A DNA stretch of 8,400 nucleotides, taken from positions 1 through 8,400 of the forward strand of contig JAUXFA010000043.1 of NCBI GenBank assembly GCA_030620285.1, in the 5' to 3' direction. Shown here piece by piece: positions 6,197-8,400 of the stretch. The DNA is from Piscirickettsiaceae bacterium. Lineage in GTDB: Bacteria; Pseudomonadota; Gammaproteobacteria; Nitrosococcales; Methylophagaceae. The notes beneath the pieces were generated by a model. The model had not been told where the DNA came from and made no database searches. It saw only the letters and a program-made list of their open reading frames with translations. A program made the translations under genes and the position numbers. The first letter of the stretch is position 1; each line of letters starts with the position of its first letter.

Positions 6197-6559
6197 ATGG
6201 CAACAATTTTAGCAGTTGATGATTCAGCTTCTATGAGACAAATGGTCGCATTTACTTTAAAAGGTGCAGGTCATACTGTTACGGATGCAGCAGATGGTCA
6301 ACAGGCACTCAATATCGCCAAAACCCAATCATTTGATTTGGTGCTGACAGATATTAATATGCCTATTATGGACGGGATCACTTTGACGAAGGAATTACGA
6401 GCATTGCCAGCATATCGTTTTACACCTATTTTGGTGTTAACGACCGAGGCAGGAATGGATAAAAAACAACAAGGCCGAGCTGCTGGAGCAACGGGTTGGT
6501 TAGTCAAACCCTTTAATCCTGACCAATTATTAGCGACGGTTCGGAAAGTGTTGGGCTAA
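6197..6559 (+). CDS. cheY: CheY, chemotaxis response regulator
   Basis: This 120-residue protein is a lone receiver domain. It should accept phosphate from CheA and then bind the flagellar switch (FliM/FliN, next to FliG) to change rotation. All receiver residues are present: the acidic pair Asp8-Asp9, phospho-acceptor Asp52 in the DINMPIMDG motif, Thr82, and Lys104 in the KPF motif. The switch aromatic that is Tyr106 in E. coli CheY is Trp101 here (GATGWLVKPF), which is common in CheY proteins of this operon type. There is no output domain. The location between a STAS gene and cheA, with a strong ribosome binding site, supports a chemotaxis role over a generic regulator. Confidence 0.94.
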   Translation: MATILAVDDSASMRQMVAFTLKGAGHTVTDAADGQQALNIAKTQSFDLVLTDINMPIMDGITLTKELRALPAYRFTPILVLTTEAGMDKKQQGRAAGATGWLVKPFNPDQLLATVRKVLG

Positions 6560-6576
6560 GCACTACATCCCTTATT

Positions 6577-6597
6577 AAACAATGATTTACATTGTTT
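6577..6597 (+). repeat. Perfect hairpin between cheY and cheA
   Basis: AAACAATG (6577-6584) and CATTGTTT (6590-6597) form a perfect 8-pair stem with a 5-base loop, 17 bases after the cheY stop. It is followed by CCACGGGG, not by a T run, so it is unlikely to be a full terminator. A stem here could protect the upstream cheY message from 3' decay or mark a processing site, lowering cheA output relative to cheY. That role is inferred. Confidence 0.5.
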
Positions 6598-6626
6598 CCA
6601 CGGGGAAGGTGCGCTTTGAATTTATT

Positions 6627-6630
6627 AGGA
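6627..6630 (+). promoter_or_regulatory. Ribosome binding site of cheA
   Basis: AGGA lies 9 bases before the ATG at 6640 and supports this as the cheA start. Another ATG at 6631 is followed at once by TGA and can only give a null frame. Confidence 0.6.
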
Positions 6631-6639
6631 ATGTGACCA

Positions 6640-8400
6640 ATGAGTATTGATATTTCACAATTTCATGATGTGTTTTTTGAAGAAAGCTTTGAAGGGCTAG
6701 ACGCAATGGAAAGCGGTCTGCTTAATTTAGATGTTGGGGCGGCAGATACTGAAGAAGTAAACACTATTTTCAGAGCAGCACACTCGATAAAGGGCGGTGC
6801 AGGTACATTTGGTTTTATGGATATATCTGAGTTTACTCATGTAATGGAAACGCTGTTAGATGAGGTTCGCAATGGTGATCGTGATGTCACCGTAGAATTA
6901 ACCAACCTATTCTTAGAGGCGGTTGATATATTGCGTGAAATGCTAACGGCCACCCAACAAAAAACAGAGACTGATCAAGCTCGAATTACCGAAGTAAGCC
7001 AAAAATTAGAAGCCATGCTGGGTCAAGGCGACGAAGCTACAGCAGATACCAGTTCAGAAGTTGCTGTGGAGCAATCAGCCGCAGAGGGTTTCCCCAAAGG
7101 TTGGGAAATTTATTTTCGACCACATTCCCATTTATTACAAACAGGTAACGATCCTGTTCGTATGATCCGTGAGCTGGAAAGTTTGGGGGAGCTAACGGTT
7201 GAGGTAGACGATTCAAAATTACCGCCATTTTCAGATTTTGAACCTGAAGATTGTTATTTGTCATGGAAATTGACTATTGTTGGTGATATTACTAAAGAAG
7301 ATGTAATTGAAATATTTGAATGGGTGGATGAAGATTGTGATTTAACCATTAAGCCGTTGACTGATATTGCCGATGATGTAGTGGCAGTGGAGCCGCCTGT
7401 CACCGCGGAAGTTATCGTTGAAGCCGTCGATTCAGAACCGACACCAACACCAGTTAAAACAGCTGTAGCGAGCAAGCCTAAAGTAGCTTCTCCGCCAGCA
7501 ACAGCATCAATTCGTGTTGGTACCGATAAAGTTGATTCGCTAATCAATCTTGTCGGAGAGTTAGTGATTACCCAATCAATGTTAAGCCAGATTGGTGATA
7601 ATTTTACCGAAGACATGTTGCCACAATTAATCGATGGTTTAGCTCAATTAGAAAGTAATTCACGTGAAATGCAAGAAGCGATTATGCGTATTCGGATGTT
7701 ACCGATTAGTTTTGCTTTCAATCGTTTCCCACGATTAGTGCATGACATGACCGATAAAATGGGTAAAAAAGTTGATTTAAAACTGAACGGTGAGCAAACT
7801 GAACTTGATAAAACAGTGATGGAGAAGATTGGTGATCCGCTCGTACATTTGGTACGCAACTCTCTGGATCATGGTTTGGAAACACCAGAAATTCGCTTGG
7901 CTGAGGGCAAAGATGAGGTGGGAACATTAGAGCTTAATGCATTTCATCAAGGTGGCAATATCGTCATTCAGATTAGCGATGATGGCGCCGGACTTAATGA
8001 ACAAAAAATCTTTGAGAAAGCAGTTGAAAATGGCTTGGTACAAGCAACAGATGAGATGACGCCACAAAAAATTCATGAGTTAATCTTCTTGCCAGGATTT
8101 TCAACGGCAGACGTGGTGACAGACGTATCAGGCCGTGGTGTAGGTATGGATGTGGTGCGGAAAAATATCAGCAGTTTGGGCGGTAGTGTTGAGGTCGTAT
8201 CGAAACGAGGCCAAGGTTCAACATTTACTATCCGCTTGCCACTAACGCTAGCCATTATGGATGGCCAGACTATTAGTGTGGCGGGCGAACATTATATTAT
8301 CCCGTTGATTTCAATTATTGAATCTCTGGAAGTGAACAATACCGATATTAAACGGGTCTCAGGTAAAGGCGAGCTCTATCCTCTTCGTGATGAATATATA
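6640..8400 (+). CDS. cheA: CheA, chemotaxis sensor histidine kinase (3' end outside window)
   Basis: The frame is open for 587 codons to the window edge; a whole CheA is usually around 650-750 residues, so the end of P5 is missing. CheA autophosphorylates under control of chemoreceptors and CheW, then passes phosphate to CheY and CheB. Domains in order: P1 Hpt domain with the phospho-accepting His48 in AAHSIKGGAGTFGF; a P2-type regulator-docking domain at about 150-240, beginning GWEIYFRPHSHLL; and a Pro/Ala/Val-rich linker at about 250-288. P3, the dimerisation helices, starts near 289 (IRVGTDKVDSLINLVGELV). The P4 kinase domain has an N box HLVRNSLDHGLE near 402, G1 DDGAG near 447, F box LIFLPGFSTA and G2 GRGVGM near 498. 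P5, the CheW-like domain, begins near 533. All catalytic motifs are intact. It follows cheY by 80 bases. Confidence 0.97.
   Translation, partial: MSIDISQFHDVFFEESFEGLDAMESGLLNLDVGAADTEEVNTIFRAAHSIKGGAGTFGFMDISEFTHVMETLLDEVRNGDRDVTVELTNLFLEAVDILREMLTATQQKTETDQARITEVSQKLEAMLGQGDEATADTSSEVAVEQSAAEGFPKGWEIYFRPHSHLLQTGNDPVRMIRELESLGELTVEVDDSKLPPFSDFEPEDCYLSWKLTIVGDITKEDVIEIFEWVDEDCDLTIKPLTDIADDVVAVEPPVTAEVIVEAVDSEPTPTPVKTAVASKPKVASPPATASIRVGTDKVDSLINLVGELVITQSMLSQIGDNFTEDMLPQLIDGLAQLESNSREMQEAIMRIRMLPISFAFNRFPRLVHDMTDKMGKKVDLKLNGEQTELDKTVMEKIGDPLVHLVRNSLDHGLETPEIRLAEGKDEVGTLELNAFHQGGNIVIQISDDGAGLNEQKIFEKAVENGLVQATDEMTPQKIHELIFLPGFSTADVVTDVSGRGVGMDVVRKNISSLGGSVEVVSKRGQGSTFTIRLPLTLAIMDGQTISVAGEHYIIPLISIIESLEVNNTDIKRVSGKGELYPLRDEYI

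Overview
The window is a slice of a polar-type flagellar and chemotaxis locus from a gammaproteobacterium of moderate, slightly AT-rich base composition. Every gene is on the + strand. The proteins look like those of aquatic gammaproteobacteria; a Methylophaga/Piscirickettsiales-like source is plausible, but that is an inference from general resemblance and was not tested.

Positions 1-5367 carry the end of fliE and then complete fliF, fliG, fliH, fliI and fliJ. This unit builds the flagellar MS ring (FliF), the rotor part of the C ring (FliG), and the export ATPase complex (FliH stator-like regulator, FliI ATPase, FliJ stalk). fliF to fliI are tightly coupled: fliF and fliG share one base, fliG/fliH and fliH/fliI overlap by 14 and 17 bases, and the ribosome binding sites of fliH and fliI lie inside the last codons of the gene before. 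fliJ is set apart by a 66-base gap holding two small inverted repeats.

Positions 5368-5603 form a non-coding, AT-rich junction. It contains a very good sigma-54 (-24/-12) promoter at 5522-5537, followed by a leader hairpin and a strong ribosome binding site. This starts a second unit: an unrecognised 61-residue basic, glutamine-rich protein, a 95-residue single-domain STAS protein, a CheY response regulator, and a CheA histidine kinase that runs off the right edge. The fliK gene that follows fliJ in Vibrio-type operons is not here.

Together the first unit supplies motor and export parts and the second the signalling core that sets rotor switching: CheA phosphorylates CheY, and CheY-P acts on the C ring that contains FliG. 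The sigma-54 promoter suggests the che unit is expressed as a middle-class flagellar operon under a FleQ/FlrC-type activator. That step is inferred from the promoter and the known hierarchy of polar flagellar systems. I see no mobile element, CRISPR array, tRNA or rRNA, and no convincing Rho-independent terminator. The two unknowns most worth a look are the 61-residue protein with its structured leader, and the STAS protein that lacks the usual phosphorylatable serine.
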